A stretch of DNA of 64,000 nt from Bacillus sp. ISL-51. Its GTDB lineage: Bacteria > Bacillota > Bacilli > Bacillales > Bacillaceae. Shown here piece by piece: positions 26,527-37,083 of the stretch. Within the stretch, counting starts at the first letter, position 1, and each line of letters begins with the position of its first letter. The stretch is from assembly GCF_018613535.1 (NCBI RefSeq), contig NZ_JAGGQB010000003.1, forward strand, positions 124,001 through 188,000, read 5' to 3'. The translations under genes were made by a program, and so were the position numbers. The notes beneath the pieces were generated by a model. That model had not been told where the DNA came from, did not search any database, and worked only from the letters and a program-made list of their open reading frames with translations.

Positions 26527-27981
26527 CTATTCTAATATGTCATCGATTTGTTTAATATATTTTGTCAAGGTTGCCGGTGATACTCCGTAACCGGCGGCTG
26601 TTTCTTTTTTCGTCGTCTTTTCGCCGTTAGCTTCTTTCCAGACGTATGCAATGGCGGCGGCCCAAGCCCGTTCATTTTTTACCGCAGCTGCGGCGCGGAT
26701 GTGCTGGATGACGTGAAAAACCCAGCAGCTCATGACGTCTGTCTTTAAGCTGGCTCCTTCCGCCTTCTCCAAAAGCTTGACCGTACGATATGTGAACAGG
26801 GCATCGGGAGAGACGCGGGTTGCGTCTTTTTCTCCTGCAAGAAGCAGGCGGACGAAATCTTGTTCGAACGGGGATGTGATCCGTTTAGACGTCAGCACCT
26901 TTTCAAGCTGGTCAGTCTCTCCTTTGGCGCTGCTGATATAATACGCGGCAAGCCGCTGTTCAAGAGATACAGGCAGCGGCTCCTGCCGTTCCGCCCAAGG
27001 CGCCGGCCGGTCTGATTCCGGAAACTCGTCCTTCAGCTTTTTCCAGATGGTTTCGGCGAACGCCCGGCGGCCTGTCCAATATGCCGAACCGGCAAGCCAG
27101 TAATAAAACGTGTCATCGCCTTCAAACCCGCTTTTATACAGAGAACGGAGCCATTTGTAGCCGAGGTCGTGCCTGCCGACAAGCGCCAGGGTGGCCCCCA
27201 GTTTATAGCGCTGTTCGAATAAGATCGGGTATACGTTGGCGAGCCTGCCGCTTAATTCACCGACTTTCTCATCCTCCCGCTCGTAATAGCAGAAAACTAG
27301 GAGGTTGCATAAGGCGTGAAGGTTGCCTTCGTTTTTTTCAAGCACTTCATATACTGTCTGTTTCGCCTTTGAGACATTGCCTGAATAAAAATAAGCGAGC
27401 GCCAAATTATTGTAAGCGGACCAAAGTTCAGGATAATCGGCTGTAATCTCCTCAAGCATGACAACCGCCTCATCAAGCCGCCCGCCTTCAAGAAGCGCTT
27501 TAGCCCGGTCTTGTTTGACAAGCAGGTCATCCTGATCATACAATGACTCGTTTTCACCGCCTTCTCCGAAATCAAGCAGCTCCATCAGATCTTCAATCTC
27601 TTCGCTGAATTCTCCGTTCGGCTCTGCGTCGGAATAAGCAGCCGCTTCCTTGTACGCTTCCTGAAAGAGACCCAAATGCGCGTAATTATTTGCTTTAAAA
27701 TAGTGGCACTCCGGCATTTCTTCCTTCAGGTTCACCAAAATGAAGTCAAACAGCTCGTTTGATTGCTGGTAATGGCCCATCTCCGAATAGATGACAGCCA
27801 GCCGCGAGAGCATTTCAGAATCGTTCGGCTCCAGACTGACGGCGCGCTGGATGAGCTTGCTTGCCCGTTTTAAGTTCCGCTCTTTATATGCTTTTAAGCC
27901 TTTATGAAAAAAATATTGTCCATCTTGAAGCAGCTGGACAATTTGTGCGTGTTTTTTATGTTCAGAAGTGTGTTTTCCCAC
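26527..27981 (-). CDS. yvcD: TPR-repeat protein YvcD
   Basis: A 484-residue cytoplasmic protein without signal or membrane segments. Tetratricopeptide repeats are seen near residues 35-70 (ASKLIQRAVSLEPNDSEML), 70-110 and 170-250 (AYNNLALAYFYSGNVSKAKQ). The C-terminal 40 residues resemble a small helix-turn-helix (AAGYGVSPATLTKYIKQID). The GTG at 27981 with GGAGGG upstream gives the length of B. subtilis YvcD. Function is unknown; TPRs point to protein partners. Confidence 0.88.
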   Translation of the reverse strand: MGKHTSEHKKHAQIVQLLQDGQYFFHKGLKAYKERNLKRASKLIQRAVSLEPNDSEMLSRLAVIYSEMGHYQQSNELFDFILVNLKEEMPECHYFKANNYAHLGLFQEAYKEAAAYSDAEPNGEFSEEIEDLMELLDFGEGGENESLYDQDDLLVKQDRAKALLEGGRLDEAVVMLEEITADYPELWSAYNNLALAYFYSGNVSKAKQTVYEVLEKNEGNLHALCNLLVFCYYEREDEKVGELSGRLANVYPILFEQRYKLGATLALVGRHDLGYKWLRSLYKSGFEGDDTFYYWLAGSAYWTGRRAFAETIWKKLKDEFPESDRPAPWAERQEPLPVSLEQRLAAYYISSAKGETDQLEKVLTSKRITSPFEQDFVRLLLAGEKDATRVSPDALFTYRTVKLLEKAEGASLKTDVMSCWVFHVIQHIRAAAAVKNERAWAAAIAYVWKEANGEKTTKKETAAGYGVSPATLTKYIKQIDDILE

Positions 27982-28096
27982 AAATACCCTCCGTTTTATA
28001 CGTATTACCGTCAGTAGTATACCATAAAACGGCATTGCCTCAATAGTTCAAAAGATAGGATTCACTGTCTTTTTTACTGGCTGGATCGACCAGATT

Positions 28097-29158
28097 TTAG
28101 ATGTTTTTTTCACGAGGCTCAGCAGGAAGCATCACCCGAAAGCAGGTTCCTTCTCCGGGCTTGCTTTTTACCTCTATCGTACCTCCGTGAAGCTCAACCA
28201 ATTTATGGGCGATGGACAGGCCGAGTCCGCTTCCTCCGGCATTTCTCGCTTTGTCCGCTTTGTAAAAACGTTCAAACACCCGCTCCGCCTGTTCAGGCTC
28301 CATTCCGATTCCGTTGTCGGCGATTTCTACAGCCGTTGCTTCCGGCATGTCTGTAATGTTAATTGAGATGCGGCCGCCTTCACCGGTAAATTTCACCGCA
28401 TTATGAATGAGATTCATCCACACTTGGCTGAGCAGCGCTTCATCTCCATAAACAAACGACTCTTTTAAATCAATGAGAAACTCAATCTGTTTGGCAGACC
28501 ACTCCGGCTCGCAAGTCAGCACGACACGCCGCAGCTGTTTGTCAATGCGGAACGGCTTTTTTTGAATGGGTTCCTTTTGGCGTTCCAGCGCAGTGAGCTT
28601 CAGCAGATTTTCACTGATTTTTGATAATCGTTCCGTTTCTGTTTCAATGATGTGTAAGTAGCGTCCCCGCTCCTCATAGGATAAGTCCGGTTTTTTTAAC
28701 AAGTGGGCATAGCCTTTTAAAGAAGTAAGCGGGGTCTGGATTTCATGAGAGACGTTAGAAATAAACTCTTGTTTCAGCTTTTCCATTTCATTCAATTCCA
28801 GGGCGAGGGTTGTCAGTTCATCCGCAAGCTTCGTTACCGGGTGATCCCTTTCAATTTTCTCCATCTTCCGGGCGGCAGCTTCAGTGAAGTTGCCGCTCGA
28901 CATTTGCTTAATTATGGCGGTTAACGAATCCCAAATCGCATGATGTCTTTCACGCGCTGATCTTGAGAAAGCAACCATCGATAAGATCAGCAATCCGAAG
29001 ACGAGCCAGAGCGTGATGATCTGCTCTGTATACGGCGTTAATAAAAACGGCCACAGCAGCCCGCATCCCTGAATGACCAGGTGGGCGATCAGCCATAAGA
29101 AAGCGGTAAACGCTAAAAGGATGATGATTTTCCCTGAGGTTCTGATGACCCGTTTCAT
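28097..29158 (-). CDS. Sensor histidine kinase
   Basis: A 353-residue membrane kinase: two hydrophobic segments (about residues 9-32 and 43-62) with only a short outside loop, a HAMP-like linker, the H-box EFISNVSHEIQTPLTSLKGY, N-box NLIHNAVKFTG, and glycine boxes DNGIGMEP and GGSGLGLSIAHKL. The very short external part suggests sensing within the membrane or through the adjacent transporter. Its ATG overlaps the response regulator stop by four bases, and both follow bmrA within 14 bases. As I recall, B. subtilis has no kinase at this place. Confidence 0.92.
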   Translation of the reverse strand: MKRVIRTSGKIIILLAFTAFLWLIAHLVIQGCGLLWPFLLTPYTEQIITLWLVFGLLILSMVAFSRSARERHHAIWDSLTAIIKQMSSGNFTEAAARKMEKIERDHPVTKLADELTTLALELNEMEKLKQEFISNVSHEIQTPLTSLKGYAHLLKKPDLSYEERGRYLHIIETETERLSKISENLLKLTALERQKEPIQKKPFRIDKQLRRVVLTCEPEWSAKQIEFLIDLKESFVYGDEALLSQVWMNLIHNAVKFTGEGGRISINITDMPEATAVEIADNGIGMEPEQAERVFERFYKADKARNAGGSGLGLSIAHKLVELHGGTIEVKSKPGEGTCFRVMLPAEPREKNI

Positions 29159-29832
29159 TCTGTCACCACAAACCGATATCCGAGCCCCCGCACCGTATGA
29201 ATGACAAACGGGTAGTCACTTTCCGGAAACCGTTCTCTCAGCCTTTTAATATGAACATCAACCGTGCGCTCGTCGCCTTCGTAATCAAAACCCCAAATAT
29301 CTTCTATTAATTGCTCTCTTGAAAACGTCTTATTCGGATACTCTGCAAGCTTAAACAACAGCTCGAATTCACGCCGGGGGAGGGTCATTCCCGTCCCGCC
29401 GCTCTGTGTTACGGTGCGTGATTGTTTATCTAATGCCACCGTGCCGATTGTAAGCAGCTTTTCCGCAGTGATCCGATAGCGCTTCAGCAAGGCCTTAACC
29501 CTTGCTTCAAGCTCAAGCGGCTCAAACGGTTTAACGAGATAATCATCCGCCCCGGCAGTAAAACCTTGGACTTTGTCCAAGGTTTCGCCTTTTGCAGTCA
29601 GCATTAAAATCGGAATATCCGTAAAGCTCCGGACGGCTTCGCTGACTTCAAAGCCGTCCATTTTCGGCATCATCACATCCAATATAATGAGGTCCGTGTG
29701 TGATGATTCTATCAATTGAACCGCCGCTTCGCCGTCTTCGGCCTCTATGACGTCAAAACCGCTTTGCTGCATCATGAGACGGACAAGCTCACGGATATGG
29801 CGGTCATCATCCGCAACCATTATGACAGCCAT
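29155..29832 (-). CDS. OmpR/PhoB-family response regulator
   Basis: A 225-residue two-domain regulator. The receiver carries the acidic pocket MVADDDRHI, the phospho-acceptor Asp in LIILDVMMPKMDGFE, Thr in MLTAKGE and Lys in YLVKPFEP. The winged helix ends with ERTVDVHIKRLRERF and VRGLGYRF. The ATG at 29832 has AGGAG eight bases upstream. It lies 14 bases after the multidrug transporter gene bmrA and is coupled to the kinase gene. It may control this operon, an inference from position. Confidence 0.93.
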   Translation of the reverse strand: MAVIMVADDDRHIRELVRLMMQQSGFDVIEAEDGEAAVQLIESSHTDLIILDVMMPKMDGFEVSEAVRSFTDIPILMLTAKGETLDKVQGFTAGADDYLVKPFEPLELEARVKALLKRYRITAEKLLTIGTVALDKQSRTVTQSGGTGMTLPRREFELLFKLAEYPNKTFSREQLIEDIWGFDYEGDERTVDVHIKRLRERFPESDYPFVIHTVRGLGYRFVVTE

Positions 29833-29845
29833 CAAAATCACTCCT

Positions 29846-31615
29846 CTACACAGCTTTGTTTTCTAAATCGGCGTTCAGCTTAAGCTGCTGCTCAGCAAAA
29901 TCGCGGTACAGAGAGTGGGCAGCCATCAGTTCGTGGTGTGTTCCCCGCCCTGTAATTTCTCCCTGCTCAACAAACAGAAGCTGATCCGCATCGACAACCG
30001 TGGATAAACGGTGGGCAATCACGATGGTTGTGCGTCCCTTCATCAAGACCTCAAGCGCCTGCTGCACCCATTTCTCGGACTGGCTGTCAAGGCTTGATGT
30101 CGCTTCATCCAGCATGAGAATGCTCGGATTGCGCAAAAGCGCTCTGGCAATGGCGATACGCTGGCGCTGTCCGCCTGACAGCATTATGCCCCGTTCTCCG
30201 ACTTCGGTGTCAAATTGCTTCGGTAAATCTTCAATAAACTGAAGGGCATATGCCATATCGGCCGCTTTTCTGAGTTCTTCATCGGTCACATCGCGTTTTA
30301 ATCCATAGCAAATGTTTTCGCGGATCGTGCCGGACATTAACGGGCTTTCCTGAGACACGTAGCCGATGTGTTCCCGCCATGATTCAAGCGAATAACCGTC
30401 AATCGGTTCATCTCCGAGCTTAATCGTGCCGGCTGTCGGATTGTAGAAGCGTTCAAGCAGCTTAAATAATGTTGTTTTTCCGCCGCCGCTCGGCCCGACA
30501 ATCGCAGTTACCTTGCCGGCTTCAATCGTGGCCGTAATGTTTTTTAAGATGATTTGATCCTGCTTATAGCCGAATGATACTTGTTCCAGCTTAATCGGCT
30601 GATCAGCGTTTTGGATGTCTTTTCCGGATTGGATGTCTTCTTCTTTTTCAGCAAGAATTTCAATCATACGCTCCGTTGCGCCGATGGATTTTTGCAGCTG
30701 TGTAAAAAATGAAGTGATCTGGCCCATCGGCATAATGATTTGAAACAAATACAAAATAAATGCGACGAGTGCGCCGGCGCTCAGTTCGCCTGACGATACC
30801 TGCATTCCGCCGTAGCCGATGACAGCCACCAGCGCGGCCATTAACACAAGTGTAATGAGCGGACCGACGAGCGACTGCACCTTCGCTTCACGCAGACCGA
30901 GCTTGAACAGCGCCGTAATGCCTTCTTTTCCGCGGCCGTATTCGGCGTCTTCAGCGTTAGATGCTTTGACAAGTCTGATTTCCGGAAGAATGTGGTTCAA
31001 TAATCCCGTGAATTTTGCTGTTTCATCCTGCGTTTCCCGTGAAATCTTAAACATTTTCCGGCCGATCGGCACTAAAATGAAAGCAGCCAGCGGCACGACG
31101 ACCACGACAAGCAATGTCAGCTTCCAGTTCATAATAAATAAAATCGTAAGTGATCCGATAACAGAAATCACTCCGGTAATAAACCCGCTGATATTATTTG
31201 TGATCAACTCTTTCACAACCATCGTGTCATTAGTGACGCGGCTGATCGTTTCCCCTGAGGCATTTTTATCAAAATAAGAGACGGGCAGTTTAATTAATTT
31301 CTTCCATAATAGATCACGCAGCCCCGAGATGATTTTCTGGCCGCTGTAATTAAGCGCGTATGTCGCGTATGCGCTTAAAGCAGCCTGGACGACAAATACG
31401 GCTATGATCAGACCGATTTGTCCGCCTGACAATGAAGACATGGAAAAGCCGTCAACGAGCTGCTTTGTCAATAATGGAATCAGCAGGCTGACGAGCGTCG
31501 TCACGATACTGAGGGACAAGGCAAAGGCCAGCATTCCATATGATGGTTTTGTTTTTTTGACTAACGAAAAAAATGAACTGAATTTCCCTTTTGGTTTTGG
31601 TTGTTTATTCGGCAT
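29846..31615 (-). CDS. bmrA: BmrA-type multidrug ABC half-transporter
   Basis: A 589-residue fusion of six transmembrane helices and an ABC ATPase: Walker [15 protein letters not shown]-loop YVSQESPL, signature [15 protein letters not shown], Walker [13 protein letters not shown] and H-loop IAHRLSTV. It should act as a homodimer that exports drugs and dyes. The ATG at 31615 follows AGGAGG and gives exactly the length of B. subtilis BmrA (YvcC). The following response regulator and kinase appear to be co-transcribed with it. Confidence 0.95.
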   Translation of the reverse strand: MPNKQPKPKGKFSSFFSLVKKTKPSYGMLAFALSLSIVTTLVSLLIPLLTKQLVDGFSMSSLSGGQIGLIIAVFVVQAALSAYATYALNYSGQKIISGLRDLLWKKLIKLPVSYFDKNASGETISRVTNDTMVVKELITNNISGFITGVISVIGSLTILFIMNWKLTLLVVVVVPLAAFILVPIGRKMFKISRETQDETAKFTGLLNHILPEIRLVKASNAEDAEYGRGKEGITALFKLGLREAKVQSLVGPLITLVLMAALVAVIGYGGMQVSSGELSAGALVAFILYLFQIIMPMGQITSFFTQLQKSIGATERMIEILAEKEEDIQSGKDIQNADQPIKLEQVSFGYKQDQIILKNITATIEAGKVTAIVGPSGGGKTTLFKLLERFYNPTAGTIKLGDEPIDGYSLESWREHIGYVSQESPLMSGTIRENICYGLKRDVTDEELRKAADMAYALQFIEDLPKQFDTEVGERGIMLSGGQRQRIAIARALLRNPSILMLDEATSSLDSQSEKWVQQALEVLMKGRTTIVIAHRLSTVVDADQLLFVEQGEITGRGTHHELMAAHSLYRDFAEQQLKLNADLENKAV

Positions 31616-31803
31616 ATGTTTTCCTCCTATATCACTGTCTATACTATAACGGCTGAGCATGAACGGAATATGAACAAAACGCACATTTTTTATAAAAACC
31701 GGTCTGATTATACACGAAAAATATTCGTTCTGCTTCTACTAGTCAATATTACCAAATTCACTTCCGCTAGATTGCAATATTAGGAATATTTCATTAAAAT
31801 ATA

Positions 31804-31836
31804 AGAAACCTCACGGATCATCCCCGTGAGGTTTCT
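31804..31836 (-). terminator. Terminator of the histidine operon
   Basis: A 12-bp stem (31805-31816 with 31823-31834) directly follows the hisI stop, with T-rich sequence beyond on the minus strand. Confidence 0.85.
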
Positions 31837-32457
31837 TCAGTCAGACTCAGAATGGCGTTTTTTGAGCACCTCAAGCACATCATCAAGCGGAAGTGCCTGC
31901 TCGCGTAACAGAACGAGCAAATGATACAATAAATCGGCTGATTCCCATTTTAATTCTTCATGGTCGCGGTTTTTCGCGGCGATGATTACCTCAGCGGCTT
32001 CTTCACCCACTTTTTTGAGGATTTTATCGACGCCTTCCCGGAATAGGTACGTCGTATAGGCTCCTTCCGGCATCTCTGCCTGCCGTTTGGCGATCACACT
32101 TTCCAGCTCATTTAAAATACTGAAGCGATCCGCCCCTTCCGCTTTTTCCGGTGAAAAACAGCTGTAGCTGCCTGTATGGCAAGCGGGCCCGGACGGCTCC
32201 ACAAGCACGATCAGCGCATCCTGGTCGCAATCGTAACGAATGCCTTTGACGGCTTGGGTATTCCCCGATGTCCCCCCTTTATGCCATAGCTCCTGGCGTG
32301 AACGGCTGTAAAACCATGTTTCGTTCGTTTCCAGCGTTTTTTCATAGGATTCCCGGTTCATGTAAGCCAGCGTCAGAACTTCCTTGCTTGCCGCATCCTG
32401 TACAATGGCGGGAATCAGCCCGTCCTCGTTAAACCTCAGTTCATCTGCCCGCTTCAT
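31837..32457 (-). CDS. hisI: HisI(E), phosphoribosyl-AMP cyclohydrolase/phosphoribosyl-ATP pyrophosphatase
   Basis: A 206-residue fusion. The N-terminal cyclohydrolase has the zinc and metal motifs [10 protein letters not shown] and [12 protein letters not shown]. The C-terminal pyrophosphatase, from about residue 115, has the helical motif [15 protein letters not shown]. It catalyses the second and third steps of histidine synthesis. It is the last gene of the his operon and overlaps hisF by four bases. Confidence 0.97.
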   Translation of the reverse strand: MKRADELRFNEDGLIPAIVQDAASKEVLTLAYMNRESYEKTLETNETWFYSRSRQELWHKGGTSGNTQAVKGIRYDCDQDALIVLVEPSGPACHTGSYSCFSPEKAEGADRFSILNELESVIAKRQAEMPEGAYTTYLFREGVDKILKKVGEEAAEVIIAAKNRDHEELKWESADLLYHLLVLLREQALPLDDVLEVLKKRHSESD

Positions 32458-33212
32458 CTTACATTCACCCCGTGTTTCTTCATATAGTCTTTCACTTCTT
32501 TAATCGATGTTTCTTTGTAATGGAATATTGATGCCGCAAGCGCGGCATCCGCTTCCCCCTTTGTAAAGGCTTCAAGCATGTGGCGGGCGCTGCCCGCGCC
32601 GCCTGAAGCGATCACCGGCACGGGTACGGCTCTTGACACGAGCTTTGTAAGCATATGGTTAAAGCCTTTTTTCTCCCCGTCTGAATCCATGCTTGTCAAA
32701 AGGATTTCGCCGGCTCCGCGTTTGACGGCTTCTTTTGCCCAGGCTGTAACCTTCCAATCGGTTTTCTTTCTGCCGCCGTGTGTATAAACCTTGAAGGAGT
32801 CACAATCCTTGTCGTATTTGGCATCAATGGCCAGCACGATGCATTGCGAGCCGAAGAATTCCGCTCCTTCCGTAATCAGCTCGGGGCGGAGGACGGCCGC
32901 AGTATTGACCGACACCTTATCCGCGCCGGCGCGAAGAATTCTTTTCATATCACTCAATTGATTGATGCCGCCGCCGACCGTAAACGGAATAGCCAGCTTT
33001 GCCGCAACTTGTTCAACGACGTCTGTCATCGTCTTCCGCCCTTCATGCGAAGCGGAAATATCGAGAAAGACGAGCTCGTCAGCACCCTCCCTGTCATATG
33101 CCTCAGCCAGCTCGACAGGATCGCCTGCATCTTTCAGTCCGAGAAATTGAATGCCTTTGACAACGCGGCCCTCTTTGACGTCAAGACACGGAATCACCCG
33201 TTTCGTTATCAT
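32454..33212 (-). CDS. hisF: HisF, imidazole glycerol phosphate synthase cyclase subunit
   Basis: A 252-residue TIM barrel. The catalytic Asp residues lie in [15 protein letters not shown] and [13 protein letters not shown], and the phosphate sites in [12 protein letters not shown] and [13 protein letters not shown]. With HisH it converts PRFAR and glutamine-derived ammonia to imidazole glycerol phosphate and AICAR. It overlaps hisA and hisI by four bases each. Confidence 0.97.
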   Translation of the reverse strand: MITKRVIPCLDVKEGRVVKGIQFLGLKDAGDPVELAEAYDREGADELVFLDISASHEGRKTMTDVVEQVAAKLAIPFTVGGGINQLSDMKRILRAGADKVSVNTAAVLRPELITEGAEFFGSQCIVLAIDAKYDKDCDSFKVYTHGGRKKTDWKVTAWAKEAVKRGAGEILLTSMDSDGEKKGFNHMLTKLVSRAVPVPVIASGGAGSARHMLEAFTKGEADAALAASIFHYKETSIKEVKDYMKKHGVNVR

Positions 33213-33946
33213 GTGCTCTTCACCCCTCTGAGCGCTTCCGCCAGTGTAAACTGTTTCGTATACAGCGCTTTTCCGATAATCGCTCCTGATACGCCGTCTT
33301 CCTTGAAGCGGGCGAGCGCCTTGAGATCAGCGACCGAGCTTACTCCGCCAGAGGCGATGACTGTTTTGCCCGTCTCCTTCGCCAGCCGAACGGTACTTTC
33401 GATGTTCGGTCCGGAGAGCATTCCGTCGGTTGCAATATCAGTAAAGATGAAAGTTTCAGCTCCTTCATCCGCCAATTCACGGCCCAGCTCTTCTGCCTTT
33501 ACCGCAGAGGTCTCAAGCCAGCCTTCCGTTGAGACAAAACCGTTTCTCGCATCAAGTCCGATCGCGATTTTCTCTCCGTATTGTTTCAGCATTTTTTTCA
33601 CAAACGACGGGTTAGAGACGGCTGAACTGCCGAGAATGACACGATCAACGCCTTGAGATAAGCAGCCGTACACATCTGCCTCGGAGCGTATGCCGCCGCC
33701 GACTTCGACTTTCACATCAAGCTGCTGCGCGATGTTAAGCACATGGCGGTCATTCACTTTCTGCCCTTCTTTCGCCCCGTCGAGGTCAACGAGATGAATC
33801 CATTCGGCTCCTTCTTGTACAAACAATGCTGCCATGTCTAACGGCGAGTCTCCGTAAATCGTTTCCTTATCATAATCACCTTGAATAAGGCGGACGCATT
33901 TGCCGTTTCTCATATCTATTGCCGGATATAATGTAAAAGCGCTCAT
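33209..33946 (-). CDS. hisA: HisA, ProFAR isomerase
   Basis: A 245-residue TIM barrel related to HisF. It has [14 protein letters not shown] with the catalytic Asp, [11 protein letters not shown], and [14 protein letters not shown] with the second Asp. It opens the ribose ring of ProFAR by an Amadori rearrangement. Overlaps with both neighbours show translational coupling. Confidence 0.97.
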   Translation of the reverse strand: MSAFTLYPAIDMRNGKCVRLIQGDYDKETIYGDSPLDMAALFVQEGAEWIHLVDLDGAKEGQKVNDRHVLNIAQQLDVKVEVGGGIRSEADVYGCLSQGVDRVILGSSAVSNPSFVKKMLKQYGEKIAIGLDARNGFVSTEGWLETSAVKAEELGRELADEGAETFIFTDIATDGMLSGPNIESTVRLAKETGKTVIASGGVSSVADLKALARFKEDGVSGAIIGKALYTKQFTLAEALRGVKST

Positions 33947-34581
33947 TTCTTCACCTTCTGTTCCTCTGCCATTTTTGTAAATCGGGTTAAGATTGCCATT
34001 CCGACGGTGCTGCTTTTTTCCGGGTGGAACTGCGCTCCGAAAACATGATGTTTGCCGACGACCGCGGGAACAAGGACGCCGTAATCGGCGCTTGCCAAAA
34101 GCGCGCTGTCTTCCATCCCGTCTATATAGTAGGAATGAACGAAGTAAGCGTATCCTTCCTCAACTTCCGAAAGCAGCGGAGACTTATTGTGAAACGTCAG
34201 GCGGTTCCAGCCCGTATGCGGCACCTTCAGCCTGTTTCCTTCTGCATCCCGGTCTTTCAGTTTGACGGCTTTCCCGGTTAACAAACCCAGTCCTTTTGCA
34301 GATCCGTTTTCTTCGCTTTCTTCAAAAATGAGCTGCATGCCGAGGCAGATGCCGAGAAGCAGCTTGCCTTCATCCGTAATGCGGTGAATGAATTGATCAA
34401 GTGCCGAGCTGCGTAAATTGTCCATCGCATCGCTGAATGATCCGACGCCGGGGAGAATGAAGGCATCTGCCTTTTGCAGCTCTTCCGGCCGGTCAGTTAC
34501 CGTATAGGGAGCGCCCACTCGTTCCAGTGCCTTTGATACGCTGTATAAATTGCCCATTCCGTAATCTATCACACCGATCAT
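33943..34581 (-). CDS. hisH: HisH, glutamine amidotransferase subunit of IGP synthase
   Basis: A 212-residue class I glutaminase. The Cys nucleophile is in [14 protein letters not shown], and the His-Glu pair in [12 protein letters not shown]. It supplies ammonia to HisF. The N-terminus [14 protein letters not shown] is typical. It is directly adjacent to hisB and overlaps hisA by four bases. Confidence 0.97.
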   Translation of the reverse strand: MIGVIDYGMGNLYSVSKALERVGAPYTVTDRPEELQKADAFILPGVGSFSDAMDNLRSSALDQFIHRITDEGKLLLGICLGMQLIFEESEENGSAKGLGLLTGKAVKLKDRDAEGNRLKVPHTGWNRLTFHNKSPLLSEVEEGYAYFVHSYYIDGMEDSALLASADYGVLVPAVVGKHHVFGAQFHPEKSSTVGMAILTRFTKMAEEQKVKK

Positions 34582-35166
34582 TTACAGCATCCCTTTCGTA
34601 GATGGTACCCCTTTGACGCGGGGATCGATGGCCGTTGCTTCATCAAGCGCCCTTCCAAGCGCCTTAAACACGGCTTCTATCATGTGGTGGGTATTCGTTC
34701 CGTAATGAACGATGACATGCAGATTCATTCGTGCTTCCAGCGCAAGTTTCCATAAAAACTCATGGACAAGCTCGGTATCAAATGTGCCGACCTTGGCCGC
34801 CGGAAACTCAGCGCGCATCTCTAAGTGCGGCCTGTTGCTCAAATCGACGACAACCTGGGCGAGCGCCTCATCCATCGGCACAAACGCCGAGCCGTAGCGT
34901 TTGATGCCTTTTTTATCACCGAGTGCTTCAAGGAGAGCCTGCCCCAAGCAGATGCCGATATCCTCAGTCGTATGATGATCATCAATCTCCGTATCGCCTT
35001 TTGCATTGACGGATAAATCAAATTGCCCGTGCTTTGTAAACAAATCAAGCATATGTGTCATAAATGGCACGTCCGTGCTGATGTCCGCTTTTCCTTCTCC
35101 GTCTATTCCGAAAGCCAGCTGAATATCCGTCTCATTTGTTTTTCTGGCCCGTTCCGCTTTTCTCAT
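34582..35166 (-). CDS. hisB: HisB, imidazoleglycerol-phosphate dehydratase
   Basis: A 194-residue monofunctional dehydratase. Metal-binding His motifs are [14 protein letters not shown] near residue 64 and [16 protein letters not shown] near 150. It converts IGP to imidazole acetol phosphate. Its start overlaps the end of hisD by 35 bases, a larger overlap than others in the operon. No phosphatase domain is fused, as usual in Bacillus. Confidence 0.97.
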   Translation of the reverse strand: MRKAERARKTNETDIQLAFGIDGEGKADISTDVPFMTHMLDLFTKHGQFDLSVNAKGDTEIDDHHTTEDIGICLGQALLEALGDKKGIKRYGSAFVPMDEALAQVVVDLSNRPHLEMRAEFPAAKVGTFDTELVHEFLWKLALEARMNLHVIVHYGTNTHHMIEAVFKALGRALDEATAIDPRVKGVPSTKGML

Positions 35167-36445
35167 CTTTTATTCCTCCGTTTCTTGCCTCGATGGATCT
35201 TGCGTGTGCTTCAAGTCCTTCCAGCCTCGCAAAGGCGGCAATGCTGTCCGCGTGTGTTTCAAAAGCGGTTTGGCTGTAGGAAATGATGCTTGATTTCTTT
35301 TGAAAATCAGTTACATTCAGCGGACTCGAAAACCGCGCCGTTCCGTTTGTCGGAAGCACGTGATTCGGCCCTGCAAAATAATCGCCGACCGGTTCAGCGC
35401 TGTAGCGGCCTAAAAAAATCGCCCCCGCGTGTTTGATGCTGCCAAGCAAGGTCTCAGGCGAATGGGTAATGATTTCTAAATGTTCAGGTGCGAGCGCGTT
35501 AACCGTATCAATCGCATCTTTCATCGTTTCCGCGACATAAATCTGTCCGTAATCCGTTATGGATGCTTCCGCAATCGCTTTTCGCGGTAGGGTTTGAAGC
35601 TGTTTGCCGACCTCCTCGGATACGGCTTCGGCAAGCGTCTGAGAATCTGTGACGAGCACGCTTGAACTGAGCATGTCGTGCTCGGCCTGTGAAAGCAGGT
35701 CAGCGGCGACTTCCTGCGGTACGGCCGAATCATCGGCCAGCACGACAATCTCACTCGGCCCGGCAATCATGTCGATATCCACATCACCGAATACTTCGCG
35801 TTTTGCCAGCGCCACAAATATATTTCCCGGGCCTGTGATCTTATCAACCGGTTTTATCGTTTCCGTGCCATATGCAAGGGCGGCAATGGCCTGAGCGCCT
35901 CCTGCTTTGTAGATCTCCCGGATGCCGAGCTCGGATGCCGCCGCAAGCACGCCCGGCGAAAGCCGTCCGTCCTTTCCCGGAGGACTGACGAGTACAATCC
36001 GTTCCACTCCCGCAGTTTGCGCGGGAATGACATTCATTAAAACAGACGACGGATAAGCGGCCGTCCCGCCAGGCACATACACGCCCGCGGAATCGAGCGC
36101 CGTTATTTTCTGCCCGAGCATCGTGCCGTCCTTACGATGGTAGAACCAAGAGGATTGCAGCTGCCGTTCGTGATATTCTGTAATGTTTGCGATCGCCTGT
36201 CTGATCACTTGCAGCAGCTGATCATCAAGGAGACGGTACGCTTCAGCAATTTCTTCTTCGCTGACGGCAGTCTGAGCCAGATCGATGCCGTCAAATTTTG
36301 CTGTGAAGGCGGAGACGGCTTTGTCGCCGTTTTGCCTGACGTCTTCAATGATGGCTCTGACGGTTTTCCGCTGTTCTTCCGTTCCGCTGTCGATGGAACG
36401 CTTCAGAGAAAACCGGTCGCTGCTTGTAATGGCTGTTATTTTCAT
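35132..36445 (-). CDS. hisD: HisD, histidinol dehydrogenase
   Basis: A 437-residue enzyme for the last two steps (L-histidinol to L-histidine, NAD-dependent). Marks are [42 protein letters not shown] with zinc-binding Gln and His, and [16 protein letters not shown]. The C-terminal tail (about 12 residues, [12 protein letters not shown]) extends into hisB and may be a recent change of the stop position. Confidence 0.96.
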   Translation of the reverse strand: MKITAITSSDRFSLKRSIDSGTEEQRKTVRAIIEDVRQNGDKAVSAFTAKFDGIDLAQTAVSEEEIAEAYRLLDDQLLQVIRQAIANITEYHERQLQSSWFYHRKDGTMLGQKITALDSAGVYVPGGTAAYPSSVLMNVIPAQTAGVERIVLVSPPGKDGRLSPGVLAAASELGIREIYKAGGAQAIAALAYGTETIKPVDKITGPGNIFVALAKREVFGDVDIDMIAGPSEIVVLADDSAVPQEVAADLLSQAEHDMLSSSVLVTDSQTLAEAVSEEVGKQLQTLPRKAIAEASITDYGQIYVAETMKDAIDTVNALAPEHLEIITHSPETLLGSIKHAGAIFLGRYSAEPVGDYFAGPNHVLPTNGTARFSSPLNVTDFQKKSSIISYSQTAFETHADSIAAFARLEGLEAHARSIEARNGGIKDEKSGTGQKNK

Positions 36446-37083
36446 TTTGCCGTTTCTCCTTCCACAACCCGCGCCAATCGGGCCGCCATTTCATCAATTA
36501 CTTCATCTTTCATTCGATAGCTGACCGGGTTGACGATAAAACGGGATGTAATGTCACATATATGTTCTGATTCGACGAGTCCGTTTTCCTTTAGCGTCCG
36601 GCCTGTTGACACAATGTCAACGATTCTGTCAGCAAGCCCGATTAACGGCGCCAATTCGATTGAACCGTTCAGTTTGATGATTTCCACCTGCTCGCCCTGC
36701 TCTCTGAAATAACTTGACGCAACATTCGGATACTTCGTCGCAATCCTCGGAGCGACGCCGTTCCAATCAGCGTCCGGCAGTCCGGCAACGGCAAGATGGC
36801 ATTTGCTGATTTTCAGATCGAGCACCTCATACACATCGCGTTCTTCTTCAAGCATGACATCCTTCCCCGCAATACCGGCATCAGCGACACCATGCTCGAC
36901 ATATGTTGTGACGTCCATCGGCTTTGCTAAAATAAAACGGAGACTTTCCTCGGGAACGTCGATGATCAGCTTTCTCGATTCTTCGAACTCCTCCGGCAGC
37001 TTGTATCCGGCCTGGCGCAAAAGACTCGCCGCTTCTTCAAATATCCGTCCCTTTGGCATTGCCATTGTGAGTACCTTACCCAT
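36442..37083 (-). CDS. hisG: HisG, ATP phosphoribosyltransferase (short form)
   Basis: A 213-residue short-form catalytic subunit lacking the C-terminal regulatory domain, so it needs HisZ. Marks are [28 protein letters not shown] and the PRPP loop [16 protein letters not shown]. The ATG at 37083 with GGAAGAG upstream overlaps hisZ by eight bases. It commits ATP and PRPP to histidine synthesis and is the expected target of feedback inhibition. Confidence 0.96.
   Translation of the reverse strand: MGKVLTMAMPKGRIFEEAASLLRQAGYKLPEEFEESRKLIIDVPEESLRFILAKPMDVTTYVEHGVADAGIAGKDVMLEEERDVYEVLDLKISKCHLAVAGLPDADWNGVAPRIATKYPNVASSYFREQGEQVEIIKLNGSIELAPLIGLADRIVDIVSTGRTLKENGLVESEHICDITSRFIVNPVSYRMKDEVIDEMAARLARVVEGETAK

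Noticed and set aside
32778..33656. A 292-codon plus-strand frame
   Set aside because: Antisense to hisF and hisA, which are certain; composition is Ser/Pro-rich as typical for shadows.
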